Positions 46,185 to 54,770 of a stretch of 64,000 nt of DNA are shown here, in pieces. The stretch spans positions 1 to 64,000 of the forward strand of contig CANFTB010000010.1 in assembly GCA_947449735.1 (NCBI GenBank), read 5' to 3'. Each line of letters opens with the position of its first letter. Position 1 is the first letter of the stretch. The DNA comes from Chthoniobacteraceae bacterium. Its GTDB lineage: Bacteria; Verrucomicrobiota; Verrucomicrobiia; Chthoniobacterales; Chthoniobacteraceae. The position numbers and the translations under genes are program-made. The notes beneath the pieces are model-generated. The model was not told the DNA's origin, did not search any database, and was given only the letters and a program-made list of their open reading frames with translations.

Positions 46185-48404
46185 ATGAAATCATCCTTTC
46201 TCCCACTCTCTGTTTTGCTTCTTTCCCTCACCGCCGCATGTCCCGCGCATGAGTCTCATTCGCCGAGTCCACCGGTCCTCACCACCCCAGCGCAGGCTCC
46301 TTCCGGATCTGCAAAAGGCCCCGGCCCCCGGGAATTCAAATCCACAAACCGTACTGTGGAGTACGACCTCGAAATTGCGGAAGAAACGGTCGCGCCAGCA
46401 GGAAAGCCAGTGCGGGGGCTCACCATCAACGGAACCATCCCAGGGCCTACCCTCCGCTTTCACGAAGGCGACACCGCCCGCATCCGGGTGCACAACAAAC
46501 TCACTTCCGAGGAAACCTCGCTCCACTGGCACGGCCTGCTAGTCCCGAACAACCAAGACGGTGTCCCCCATTTGACGACGCCTCCAATTCCACCGGGGAA
46601 ATCCTTCACCTACGAATTCCCGCTGCGCCAGTCGGGCACCTACTGGTTTCACTCCCACACCGGACTCCAAGAGCAACGTGGCGTCCTGGGCTCCATCGTA
46701 GTGGAACCTCGGGGCGGGGAAAGCGTGCCCGCCGACCGCGAACAGGTCCTCGTCCTCACTGATTGGACGAATGAAAACCCCGGGGAAGTCCTGCGCACGC
46801 TGAAGCGGGGCTCGAACTGGTACGGCATTCAAAAAGGAACGCCGCAATCCATGCTGGGAGCCCTGCGTGCGGGGCATCTCTCCGACTACCTCAAACGCGA
46901 GAAAAGTCGCATGCCCCCAATGGACGTTTCCGACGTCGCCTATGACGCCTTTCTGGTGAACGGCCAGCGCCGCTTCACACTTGCGGCTGCCCCCGGCGAA
47001 ACCGTCCGTCTCAGAATCATCAACGGCTCCGCCGCCACGTATTTCTACGTTCAATCCGCCACGGGTCCGCTGACCATCGTCGCGGCGGACGGCCCACCCG
47101 TATCACCTCTCAAAGTGGACCGACTCCTGATCGGCATCGCCGAAACCTATGACGTTCTCGTGAAGGTGCCCCTGCACGGAGAGTGGGAAATTCGGGCCAC
47201 GGCCCAGGATTGCTCGGGATTCGCCTCCGTTCTGATGGGGAAAGGCCCCTCCCACGGCGCGCCCGCCGTACCCAGGCCAAACGTGTACGACATTGACTCA
47301 ATGCTGATGGCTTCCCTGGAGGACGCGGACATGCCGGTCAGCAGTATGTCCCATTCTCAAAAAAAACCGTCTTCCGCAGCCCCGGCCCAGATGGCATCAA
47401 CAGGACCACTACCCAGCGAGCGCCCCATGCCTCCGTACCGCGGCTTGCGCGCCACGGCTCCAACCGTCCTGCCGGCAAAGCTGCCACGGCGGACGCTCGA
47501 GCTCCATCTCACGGGCGACATGCAGCGCTACATCTGGTCGTTCAATGGCAAAACGATCGACGCCGAAAGCCTGATTCCGGTCAAACATGGCGAGGTGCTG
47601 CGCCTCGAGTTGGTGAACGACACGATGATGCACCACCCAATCCACCTGCACGGCCACTTCTTCAGGCTGGTCAACGGACAGGGTGATTATGCGCCGCTCA
47701 AGCATACCGTCGACGTGCCTCCGATGGGACGGCGCACTCTGGAATTCGAGGCAAACGAGCCGGGCGACTGGATGTTCCACTGCCACGTGCTCTACCACAT
47801 GATGGAAGGCATGGCGCGGGTGCTCACCTACCAAAAACCCGAACTGACTCCCTCAGCCGGGATGGCAGCTACACCAACTCCCGGCCCCCACCTGGGCGAG
47901 CACGCCATGTCGATGTCCTACGTCTTCGCGGACTTCAACGTGCATTCCAACCTTTCCACCGGAACCACTCGCCTCATGAACGGACGCAACAGCCTGCTCA
48001 TCCCTTGGGAGGTCGGACGCAAACACTCCTCCAACAGATTGGAATACGAAACCGACATTCTTTATGAGCGCTACGTCTCACAAAATTTTGGAGCGATAAG
48101 CGGCATGCGCCTGAGCAACATTGAACCAGGCGGCAACCGCCCCGTCGCCGGGGGTTGGTACCGCCTCCCTTATCTGGTCACTGCCACCGGGACCGTCGAC
48201 GGACATGGTGCGTTGCGCCTCGCGCTCTCGAAGGACTTTCAGCTCACCTCGAGAATGGGCTTCAACGCCATGGCGTATTACGACACCCGGCAGCGCTTCA
48301 TGGAGAACCTAACCCTGAGTTACACGCTCACAAAGGCGCTCTCCCTTTCGGCGGGGTACCACTCCGACTACGGACTGGGGGCTGGCATGAGCTTCCGGTT
48401 TTGA
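46185..48404 (+). CDS. copA: CopA-type multicopper oxidase with extra C-terminal beta-barrel-like region
   Basis: The 739-residue exported enzyme oxidises Cu(I) with O2 and protects the periplasm. All four copper-site motifs are present: SLHWHGLLVPN (about 112), YWFHSHTGL (about 155), HHPIHLHGHFF (about 484) and MFHCHVLYHMMEGM (about 531). A short Met/Ser-rich stretch (MPVSSMSHSQ) lies before the last cupredoxin. Unusually, about 170 more residues follow (about 566-739), with alternating polar and aromatic strands (RLEYETDILYERYVSQNFG) and a terminal FRF, like the end of an outer-membrane barrel such as CopB. The signal ends LTAAC, so it may be a lipoprotein. ATG 46185 starts the signal. Confidence 0.88.
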   Translation: MKSSFLPLSVLLLSLTAACPAHESHSPSPPVLTTPAQAPSGSAKGPGPREFKSTNRTVEYDLEIAEETVAPAGKPVRGLTINGTIPGPTLRFHEGDTARIRVHNKLTSEETSLHWHGLLVPNNQDGVPHLTTPPIPPGKSFTYEFPLRQSGTYWFHSHTGLQEQRGVLGSIVVEPRGGESVPADREQVLVLTDWTNENPGEVLRTLKRGSNWYGIQKGTPQSMLGALRAGHLSDYLKREKSRMPPMDVSDVAYDAFLVNGQRRFTLAAAPGETVRLRIINGSAATYFYVQSATGPLTIVAADGPPVSPLKVDRLLIGIAETYDVLVKVPLHGEWEIRATAQDCSGFASVLMGKGPSHGAPAVPRPNVYDIDSMLMASLEDADMPVSSMSHSQKKPSSAAPAQMASTGPLPSERPMPPYRGLRATAPTVLPAKLPRRTLELHLTGDMQRYIWSFNGKTIDAESLIPVKHGEVLRLELVNDTMMHHPIHLHGHFFRLVNGQGDYAPLKHTVDVPPMGRRTLEFEANEPGDWMFHCHVLYHMMEGMARVLTYQKPELTPSAGMAATPTPGPHLGEHAMSMSYVFADFNVHSNLSTGTTRLMNGRNSLLIPWEVGRKHSSNRLEYETDILYERYVSQNFGAISGMRLSNIEPGGNRPVAGGWYRLPYLVTATGTVDGHGALRLALSKDFQLTSRMGFNAMAYYDTRQRFMENLTLSYTLTKALSLSAGYHSDYGLGAGMSFRF

Positions 48405-48496
48405 AACGGGCCCACCGTCAAAACGCCGATCTGATTCCCAAATCCCCACCAACCAGAAGCCATTCGACGCTTCATCCTCAACCGACTCGAACAACC

Positions 48497-48769
48497 ATGA
48501 AAACAAACCAAACCATCCTCTCCACCACCGCAAAACTGCTCGCCGCAACCCTGCTTGCAGTCATCTGCACCTCCTGTGCAACCCCAAGCGCCGTTTCTTC
48601 CATCAAACCCTACCCGCTCAAAGTCTGCATTGTCACCGGCAACGCCCTTGATTCCATGGGGGACACCATCACCGAAAACTACAACGGGCAGCAGGTGAAA
48701 TTCTGCTGCAAACCCTGCGTCAAAAAATTCCACGCCAACCCGGAGAAGTACCTCCAAAAAATCCTATAA
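48497..48769 (+). CDS. YHS/TRASH-like metal-binding lipoprotein
   Basis: This 90-residue protein has a lipoprotein signal (LLAATLLAVICTSC) and a YHS/TRASH-type metal-binding module: VCIVTGNALDSMGDTI, then VKFCCKPCVKKFHANPEKYL. The cysteines and histidine are placed as in small heavy-metal-binding domains linked to copper and mercury handling. It follows the multicopper oxidase by 92 bp on the same strand and probably belongs to the same transcript. The longer frame starting at 48155 overlaps the oxidase and is rejected. Confidence 0.85.
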   Translation: MKTNQTILSTTAKLLAATLLAVICTSCATPSAVSSIKPYPLKVCIVTGNALDSMGDTITENYNGQQVKFCCKPCVKKFHANPEKYLQKIL

Positions 48770-48820
48770 GGGCTCCCCTTAGAAACGCACGTTTTCCTGA
48801 GCTCCGACTCTCCCCCCAGA

Positions 48821-48843
48821 TCCGGCGCTGACAAAACGCCGGA
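48821..48843. terminator. Hairpin between convergent lipoprotein and kinase genes
   Basis: TCCGGCG (48821-48827) pairs with CGCCGGA (48837-48843) around a nine-base loop. It sits between two convergent stop codons, where transcription should end in both directions, but no T-run follows on either strand. Confidence 0.35.
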
Positions 48844-48848
48844 GCGTC

Positions 48849-51482
48849 TCAGCGGCGCCGGACAATACGGAATCCGTCAGACGGACTAGATGGGCGCGGC
48901 GCAGGTCCGTGCCAGGCCGTCATGTAATAGTGTTCAAACCCGTTGTACCATCCGCCCCCACGCACCTCGTGCTGTTCGCCGCGCAGCCCCTTGCCCCACA
49001 TCCATTCGTTCACATTGCCCGCCATGTCGTAAAAACCCAGGCGGTTGGATGGAAAAGACGCCACTGGAGCGGTCCCCAGTATGCCGTCAACACCCCGCCT
49101 GCCACCCTCCTTGTCCGCCTGGCCCTTCTCATTCACGCCAACGTTTGCGAAATTGTATTTCGGGGGCCAGATGTCCCCCCAATAGTACTTTGAATCCCCG
49201 GCAGCCACCTTCCACTCGGCATCGTTTGGAAGACGCCACTCCCTGCCGGTCTTTTTGCTCAACCAATCGCAAAAATCGCGCGCCTGATCCCAGGTGACGC
49301 ACACCAACGGGTGCTCGTCCGTCTGCTCGAAGTCCAAAGGAACGCCCTCCACGCCGGCCTCTCGATCCTTGGCCAGATAGTGGGCGGGCTGCTTCCATTC
49401 GGGCAAACCCTCCGCAGCCAGATACAGCTTCCACTCGCCCACGGTAAACTCCGTGCTGCTCATGAGCGTGTCGGTGTCAGGGAGCGGAAGCAGCTTTTTC
49501 TCCAACCGCTTGATCAGTTCCAGCGCCGCCCCGGGATCGCGCGTTCTGCCGGATCCTTCCATCTTCATCACTGTTTCAAAAGCAACGGCTTCATACTGCC
49601 GTCCCTGTTCAAATAACGCGTTCACCAGGCGCGCCTGCAGCTCCTTGGGCTCCCCTTTTTTTGACTCCTCGAGCAGCTTCGCGCTTAAAATCCGGTTCTC
49701 TTCGCTGCGGGGGTCTCCTCCAAGGTTCGTTGCTCGCTCGAAACTCGCCACGGCCTCCGGCCACTGCATTAACAACTGGAACACGTTTCCCCGCACCCGG
49801 TGGTACTCTCCGTTCCCCGGCTCCAGCTCAACGGCATAGTCCGCTGCAGCAATCGCGTCCTGAAACTTCCCCTCGCGGGCGTCCTCCGAAGCCTTTGCGG
49901 CGAATAAAGGGGCGGTGCCCCGCAGTCGGTTCAAAGCCAGCGTCGCCTTCTTCCCCTCGGCGACCACCTTCACGCTAAATCCGCTCACCACCACCAGCAT
50001 CAATGCTGCGGCCCCAGCCAGCACCTTGTTGCGTCCCACCCACAGCTTCACCCGCTTCCACGCACCCGCGTCCTCGGCGCTCGTCGCGAAGCCGTTCTGA
50101 TACGCTTCGATGTCGGCGGCGAACTCCTCCACGCTAGAATATCTACCCGCCCTGTCCCTTGCCATCGCCTTCAACGTCACAGACCGCAGAGCTTCAGGCA
50201 CCGCCGCCCCAACGGACGACGTATTTCCCAAGGACACCTCCGCCCCCGCCGGGGTGCCTGTCGCCCCCCCGCGCTTGGTAGGCATGGCGCTGATCTGACC
50301 GCTTCTCACACGCGTGAGCACCTCCTGCAGTGTATTGCCTTCCACCGGCGGCCGGAGCGTCAGCGTCGCATAGAGAATACCGCCCAAACTGTAAATGTCC
50401 GACCGCGCGTCCAGATCCGCAACCATGCCCTCCGACTGTTCGGGCGACATGTACTGCGGGGTCCCCATAACCTCCCCCTCCATCGTCATTCCATAATCGC
50501 CCGTATCCCTTGCAGGCGCACTCCCTGTCGCGACGTCCTCCGGCCCCCCCAGAACCTCCTCGCCCCCCAGAACCTCCTCGCCCCCCAGAACCTCTTCGCC
50601 CCCCAGAACCTTGGCCAGACCCCAGTCCATCACCAACACCTCGCCGTACTCGCCCACCATGATGTTCTCGGGCTTGAGGTCCCGGTGTAGTACACCCTTG
50701 GCATGGGCAAAGGCCATCGCATCGCACACCTTGCGAAAGACCGTCAGCAGCGCAGCGAGCGGATATTCCTTCACAGCCGCCGCGTCGCCGTCGCGGATTG
50801 CGTTAAGCACCGCCTGGAGCGTCCGCCCCTTCACCAGCTTCATCGAGTAAAAAGGACGTCCCTGCGAGTCCACTCCGATGGCGTGGATCGGCACGATGTT
50901 AGGATGCGCCAGATGCGCGAGCACCTTGGCCTCTTTCGAAAAACGCGGATCCTCGCCGCCCTCGCTGATGCTGCTGACTTTCACCGCCACCTGCCTCTCC
51001 AATTGCGGGTCTTCGCCAAAATAAATTTTTCCCATCCCGCCACGGGCGATCTCCTGCACCAAAGTCAACTCTCCGGTGAGCGGCGCCTTGTTGGACGTCC
51101 CGCTGTCTGAGGATTGGCTCTTAAGCGTCGCCACACCACGGGTCGGCGTTCGTTGGGGTATCGTGACATCAACTGAACTGCCGGCGACCGCCTTCATCTC
51201 CACCACCAGCGTCACCTCGCCCACCTGCACCGACGCGGGATACTCCGCCTCAACGCGTCCCGTGATTGGGTGCCCGTTCACCAGCGTTCCGCCCGCGAGG
51301 TCCTCGACCTGGATGCGGCCTGCAGCGACGCGCACCAGTGCGTGCCTCGCCGCGACGCCCTCTCCTGCAATGGTCCACACATCGGCGGCCTGTTCCGTCC
51401 CCATGACGAACTGGGTTTCCCCAGAATCCAAGGTGCTCAGGATTCCGCTGGGGCCGTGCAGGGTGAAAGACCAGTGATGCAT
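48849..51482 (-). CDS. FHA-Ser/Thr kinase-TM-FGE-sulfatase-like receptor protein (paralogue 2)
   Basis: This 877-residue paralogue has the same order as the gene at 221-2740: FHA-like region (VAARHALVRV, LVNGHPI), kinase (RGGMGKIYFG, HRDLKPEN, DWGLAK, TPQYMSPEQ), a membrane helix (VLAGAAALMLVVVSGFSVKV), a TPR-like part and an FGE-sulfatase-like end (RLPNDAEW, AGNVNEWMWGKG, RGGGWYNG). The activation loop carries an in-frame insertion of EEVLGG repeats not present in the other copies. The FGE part lacks the catalytic cysteine pair. The ATG at 51482 (MHHWSFTLHG) is the best start; ATG 51488 is two codons earlier. Confidence 0.9.
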   Translation of the reverse strand: MHHWSFTLHGPSGILSTLDSGETQFVMGTEQAADVWTIAGEGVAARHALVRVAAGRIQVEDLAGGTLVNGHPITGRVEAEYPASVQVGEVTLVVEMKAVAGSSVDVTIPQRTPTRGVATLKSQSSDSGTSNKAPLTGELTLVQEIARGGMGKIYFGEDPQLERQVAVKVSSISEGGEDPRFSKEAKVLAHLAHPNIVPIHAIGVDSQGRPFYSMKLVKGRTLQAVLNAIRDGDAAAVKEYPLAALLTVFRKVCDAMAFAHAKGVLHRDLKPENIMVGEYGEVLVMDWGLAKVLGGEEVLGGEEVLGGEEVLGGPEDVATGSAPARDTGDYGMTMEGEVMGTPQYMSPEQSEGMVADLDARSDIYSLGGILYATLTLRPPVEGNTLQEVLTRVRSGQISAMPTKRGGATGTPAGAEVSLGNTSSVGAAVPEALRSVTLKAMARDRAGRYSSVEEFAADIEAYQNGFATSAEDAGAWKRVKLWVGRNKVLAGAAALMLVVVSGFSVKVVAEGKKATLALNRLRGTAPLFAAKASEDAREGKFQDAIAAADYAVELEPGNGEYHRVRGNVFQLLMQWPEAVASFERATNLGGDPRSEENRILSAKLLEESKKGEPKELQARLVNALFEQGRQYEAVAFETVMKMEGSGRTRDPGAALELIKRLEKKLLPLPDTDTLMSSTEFTVGEWKLYLAAEGLPEWKQPAHYLAKDREAGVEGVPLDFEQTDEHPLVCVTWDQARDFCDWLSKKTGREWRLPNDAEWKVAAGDSKYYWGDIWPPKYNFANVGVNEKGQADKEGGRRGVDGILGTAPVASFPSNRLGFYDMAGNVNEWMWGKGLRGEQHEVRGGGWYNGFEHYYMTAWHGPAPRPSSPSDGFRIVRRR
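50545..50612 (-). repeat. 18-bp in-frame tandem repeat in kinase activation loop
   Basis: On the plus strand, unit CCCCCCAGAACCTCCTCG occurs three times (one with a T for C) plus a partial fourth copy, at 50545-50612. On the coding strand it adds EEVLGG units directly after DWGLAKVLGG. The paralogues at 221-2740 and 52464-54713 have only one copy of VLGG at this point. Confidence 0.92.
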
Positions 51483-51761
51483 CAGCATATCACTTGTCCG
51501 AATGCGCAAAATGAGCAAGGGCATTACTAATGCCGATCTTGCGGCACCGCGGCGCCACCATCGCAGGACTACGTCCCCCACCGGACCGTGCAGGGAGGAC
51601 CAGCACCTGCCTCGCGGGTGAAACCGGCAACGTATACTTTGCGTGAGGCTCGGAGATGCATTACCTGAAGGACGCCTATTCCCGAGAAGCCACTCCGGCT
51701 CCGAAGGAAGTGGCATCCAAACTGGTCGCCTCCCCGCATCTTTTGGACTATGCTCTAATCT

Positions 51762-51980
51762 ATGACCGTCGTTTTGCCCCTCGACCAGATGACTGTTCCT
51801 GAGAAACTCCAACTGATGGAGGACTTGTGGGACAACCTCTCAAAATCTCCAGCGGCACTGGAATCTCCGGATTGGCATAAGGAAGTTCTTGATGAGTGCA
51901 TGGCCAAAGCAGCATCAGGACAGGAAAAATTCACCCCTTGGGAAACTGCTAAGGACGAGATCCGACGAAGCGTCTCATGA
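51762..51980 (+). CDS. Antitoxin, putative addiction module component (TIGR02574 type)
   Basis: This 72-residue protein matches small antitoxins of the RelB/ParD-like addiction module component group: MTVPEKLQLMEDLWDNLSK near the N-terminus and a C-terminal GQEKFTPWETAKDEIRR. It should bind and neutralise the toxin encoded by the next gene, whose ATG overlaps its stop codon (ATGA), and should repress their shared promoter. The pair lies between two kinase paralogues transcribed the other way. Confidence 0.85.
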   Translation: MTVVLPLDQMTVPEKLQLMEDLWDNLSKSPAALESPDWHKEVLDECMAKAASGQEKFTPWETAKDEIRRSVS

Positions 51981-52273
51981 AAATCGTCGTTTTAGACTCT
52001 GCTAAGCAGCACCTGATCGAAGGATTTTCTTTCTACGTGCCGCAAAGTCCAGGGTTGGGAACCTATTTTCTCGATTCGTTATTTGCCGACATAGATTCGT
52101 TGGCGATTTACGCAGGCATCCACGGACTTTTCAACGGATTCCATCGGTGCCATTCGCGGCGTTTCCCTTTCGCCATTTATTATTTGATTCACGACGGAGA
52201 GATCAGGGTTTACGCAGTTCTCGATTCTCGCCGCAGGCCGTCCTTTATTAAAAGGACGCTCAAACAACTCTAA
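51977..52273 (+). CDS. RelE/ParE superfamily toxin
   Basis: The 98-residue protein has the RelE/ParE fold: an N-terminal strand and helix (IVVLDSAKQHLIEGFSFYV), the central RCHSRRFPFAIYYLIHDGEI and a C-terminal strand IRVYAVLDSRRRP. ParE members poison gyrase and RelE members cut mRNA on the ribosome; which applies here is not clear. It is translationally coupled to the antitoxin by a 4-bp overlap. Confidence 0.85.
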   Translation: MKIVVLDSAKQHLIEGFSFYVPQSPGLGTYFLDSLFADIDSLAIYAGIHGLFNGFHRCHSRRFPFAIYYLIHDGEIRVYAVLDSRRRPSFIKRTLKQL

Positions 52274-52379
52274 GCTCTCGGCATGTAGTTCGCAGCCAGA
52301 AACGTCATAGAGTACCTCCCGCAAACGCGACTTCGTGCAGCCGTGTGAACTTCCTCACCGCGTCTGCCCACTCCAGCTA

Positions 52380-52396
52380 GGAGGGACGCTCCCTCC
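52380..52396. terminator. Hairpin between convergent toxin and kinase 3 genes
   Basis: GGAGGGA pairs with TCCCTCC around CGC (52380-52396), a perfect 7-bp stem located between convergent stop codons at 52273 and 52464. No T-run follows on either strand, so its role as a terminator is uncertain. Confidence 0.35.
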
Positions 52397-52463
52397 GACT
52401 AGTCCCGGGCCACCGTTCACACGCCCCGCAGCCTCCGCCCTCCGGGCTCTGTCGGCTCCGCCG

Positions 52464-54713
52464 TCAACGCCTGCCTGCCTCGCCGGACTGGAGACGCCCT
52501 CGGGCCAGGCGGAAGCCGCTGCCGTAGCTCGCGAACGCTGGGGAGTAGTTGTCGCGAAGCGCGCACCGCGCGCGGTTCGCGCCGTCGTTCCAGTTGCCCC
52601 CGCGCAGGACACGGCTCGACTTCGGATCCTTCACATCAAAACCGTCGAGCATCCATTCGGCAACATTCCCGCCCAAATCATAAAACCCAAGGGCATTCGC
52701 CTTAAAAGAGCCCACAGGGGCGGTTCCCAAAATCCCGTCCACCCCGACTCTCTTCCTGTCGTCCTTCCCATCAGCCAAAATTGCATAGTTCCCGTCATCC
52801 CACTTCGGCGGATAATAATCCCCCCACGGATAGGTCGAGGTGCCCACCGCCGCCTCCCACTCCGCGTTGGTTGGCAGACGCCATTCCTTCCCCGTCACCT
52901 TGCTCAACCACTCACACATCTTCACCGCCTGGTTCCAGCCTACCTTCACCACCGGATGCTCGTCCGTTTGTGTCCACGCATTCTCGGGCTGCTGCCAGTC
53001 GGGAAGACCTTCCGCCTTCAAATAGAGCTTCCATTCCCCCACGGTAAACTCCGTCTTGCTCAGCAGCACCTCGGTTCCCGGCACCGGCAGCAGCTCCGCT
53101 TCCAAGCGTTTCACTAGCTCGGGGATCACCGACAAATCCTTTTTCCGCTCCTTCCAGAAATCGCCCAGCCCCTTACCAAACGCCAACGCCTCCATCTGCC
53201 GCCCCGAGGCGTTCAGCCCCTCGTAAAGGGCCAGCTTCGCCTTCGCCTCCCCGTCCTTTGCCACCACTGCCAGCACCGCTTCCGTGAGTTGCAGGCCATC
53301 CTGCGCTCCCTCAGCTCCCCCCATGGACAGCGCACGCTCGTAGGCTTTCTTCGCATCTTCCAAACGCATCAGCACCTGCAGCGCGTTCCCGCGCACCACG
53401 TGGTTTGAGGCGGTGCCCCGGTCCAAATCCACCGCGTTCTCGGCCGCCTCCAGCGCCCCGTTGAAATCCCCGTCCTTCAACAATTCCTGCGCCCTCGCCG
53501 CAAACACCGGGGCACTCGCCGACAACCGCCGGATTGCCAGCGCCGCCCGTTGGCCGTCCACCACCACCTTGCCCAGCAGAAACAGCAACACCGCAGCCGA
53601 TGCTGCAAGCGTGCGGTTTCTCGCCACCCAAAGCCGCGCCCGCCTCAACAGCCCGGCTGATTCCGCGCTCGTGGCAAACCCGTTCTGATAAGACTCGATG
53701 TCCTCCGCGAACAATTCCACACTTGCGTAACGCTTATCGCGGTCACGCGCCATGGCCTTGAGTGTGACCGCCTGCAGCGCAGGGGGCACTGCCATCGTCA
53801 TCGGCTCGGGCCGCCCGCCGATCCCCTTGGCCATCCGCGTCGCAGTACCCATCGGACTGAGCACACCACTTTTGACGTTCCCCAGCACCTCGGCCAAGGT
53901 CGAACCGCCCACCGGCGGACGCAGCGTCAAAACTGCATACAGGATCCCAGCCAGACTGTAGATGTCGCTGCGCACGTCCAGTTCCGCCACCATCCCTTCC
54001 GCCTGTTCAGGAGACATATACTGCGGCGTCCCCATGACCTCGCCCTCCAGCGTCATTCCATAGTCGCCGGTGTTCTTCGCCGGCGAATTTCCGGTCGCTA
54101 CGTCCTCCCCACCCCCCAGAACCTTCGCCAGCCCCCAGTCCATCACCAGCACCTCACCGTACTCGCCCACCATGATGTTCTCGGGCTTGAGGTCCCGGTG
54201 TAGTACACCCTTGGCGTGCGCAAAGGCCATGGCGTCACACACCTTCCGGAATATCGTCAGCAAGGCCGCGCGCGGGTATTCCCTTACCGCCGCCGCGTCG
54301 CCGTCACGGATTGCGTTGAGCACCGCCTGAAGCGTCCGCCCCTTCACCAGCTTCATCGAGTAAAAAGGACGTCCCTGCGAGTCCACTCCGATGGCGTGGA
54401 TCGGCACGATGTTAGGATGCGCCAGATGCGCGAGCACCTTGGCCTCTTTCGAAAAGCGCGGATCCTCGCCTCCCTCGCTGATGCTGCTGACTTTCACCGC
54501 CACCTGCCTCTCCAATTGCGGGTCTTCGCCAAAATAAATTTGTCCCATCCCGCCCCGCGCGATCTCCTGCACCAAAGTCAGCTCTCCGGTGAGCGGCGCC
54601 TTGTTGGACGTCCCGCTGTCTGAGGGCTGTCTCTTTGAAGCGGCACCACCCCTGGTCGGCGTCCGCTGCGGAATCGTAACATCTGCTGAACTGCCGGAGA
54701 CAACCGGCAGCAT
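52464..54713 (-). CDS. Ser/Thr kinase-TM-FGE-sulfatase-like protein lacking the FHA domain (paralogue 3)
   Basis: The 749-residue protein matches the other two kinases from SSADVTIPQRTPTRGG onward: kinase (RGGMGQIYFG, HRDLKPEN, DWGLAK), membrane helix (TLAASAAVLLFLLG), TPR-like region and FGE-like end (LPTNAEWEAA, GGNVAEWM, RGGNWNDG). The roughly 90-residue FHA region is missing. A TGA stop lies four codons upstream of the ATG at 54713 in the same frame, so the shortening is real and not a start-choice effect. Over the kinase domain the DNA is almost the same as paralogue 2, indicating recent duplication or gene conversion. Confidence 0.88.
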   Translation of the reverse strand: MLPVVSGSSADVTIPQRTPTRGGAASKRQPSDSGTSNKAPLTGELTLVQEIARGGMGQIYFGEDPQLERQVAVKVSSISEGGEDPRFSKEAKVLAHLAHPNIVPIHAIGVDSQGRPFYSMKLVKGRTLQAVLNAIRDGDAAAVREYPRAALLTIFRKVCDAMAFAHAKGVLHRDLKPENIMVGEYGEVLVMDWGLAKVLGGGEDVATGNSPAKNTGDYGMTLEGEVMGTPQYMSPEQAEGMVAELDVRSDIYSLAGILYAVLTLRPPVGGSTLAEVLGNVKSGVLSPMGTATRMAKGIGGRPEPMTMAVPPALQAVTLKAMARDRDKRYASVELFAEDIESYQNGFATSAESAGLLRRARLWVARNRTLAASAAVLLFLLGKVVVDGQRAALAIRRLSASAPVFAARAQELLKDGDFNGALEAAENAVDLDRGTASNHVVRGNALQVLMRLEDAKKAYERALSMGGAEGAQDGLQLTEAVLAVVAKDGEAKAKLALYEGLNASGRQMEALAFGKGLGDFWKERKKDLSVIPELVKRLEAELLPVPGTEVLLSKTEFTVGEWKLYLKAEGLPDWQQPENAWTQTDEHPVVKVGWNQAVKMCEWLSKVTGKEWRLPTNAEWEAAVGTSTYPWGDYYPPKWDDGNYAILADGKDDRKRVGVDGILGTAPVGSFKANALGFYDLGGNVAEWMLDGFDVKDPKSSRVLRGGNWNDGANRARCALRDNYSPAFASYGSGFRLARGRLQSGEAGRR

Positions 54714-54770
54714 GCCCCGGGCTCATTTTCGGGTCTTGAAACCGTCCGCAATTCTGCACGTTATCCTCTA

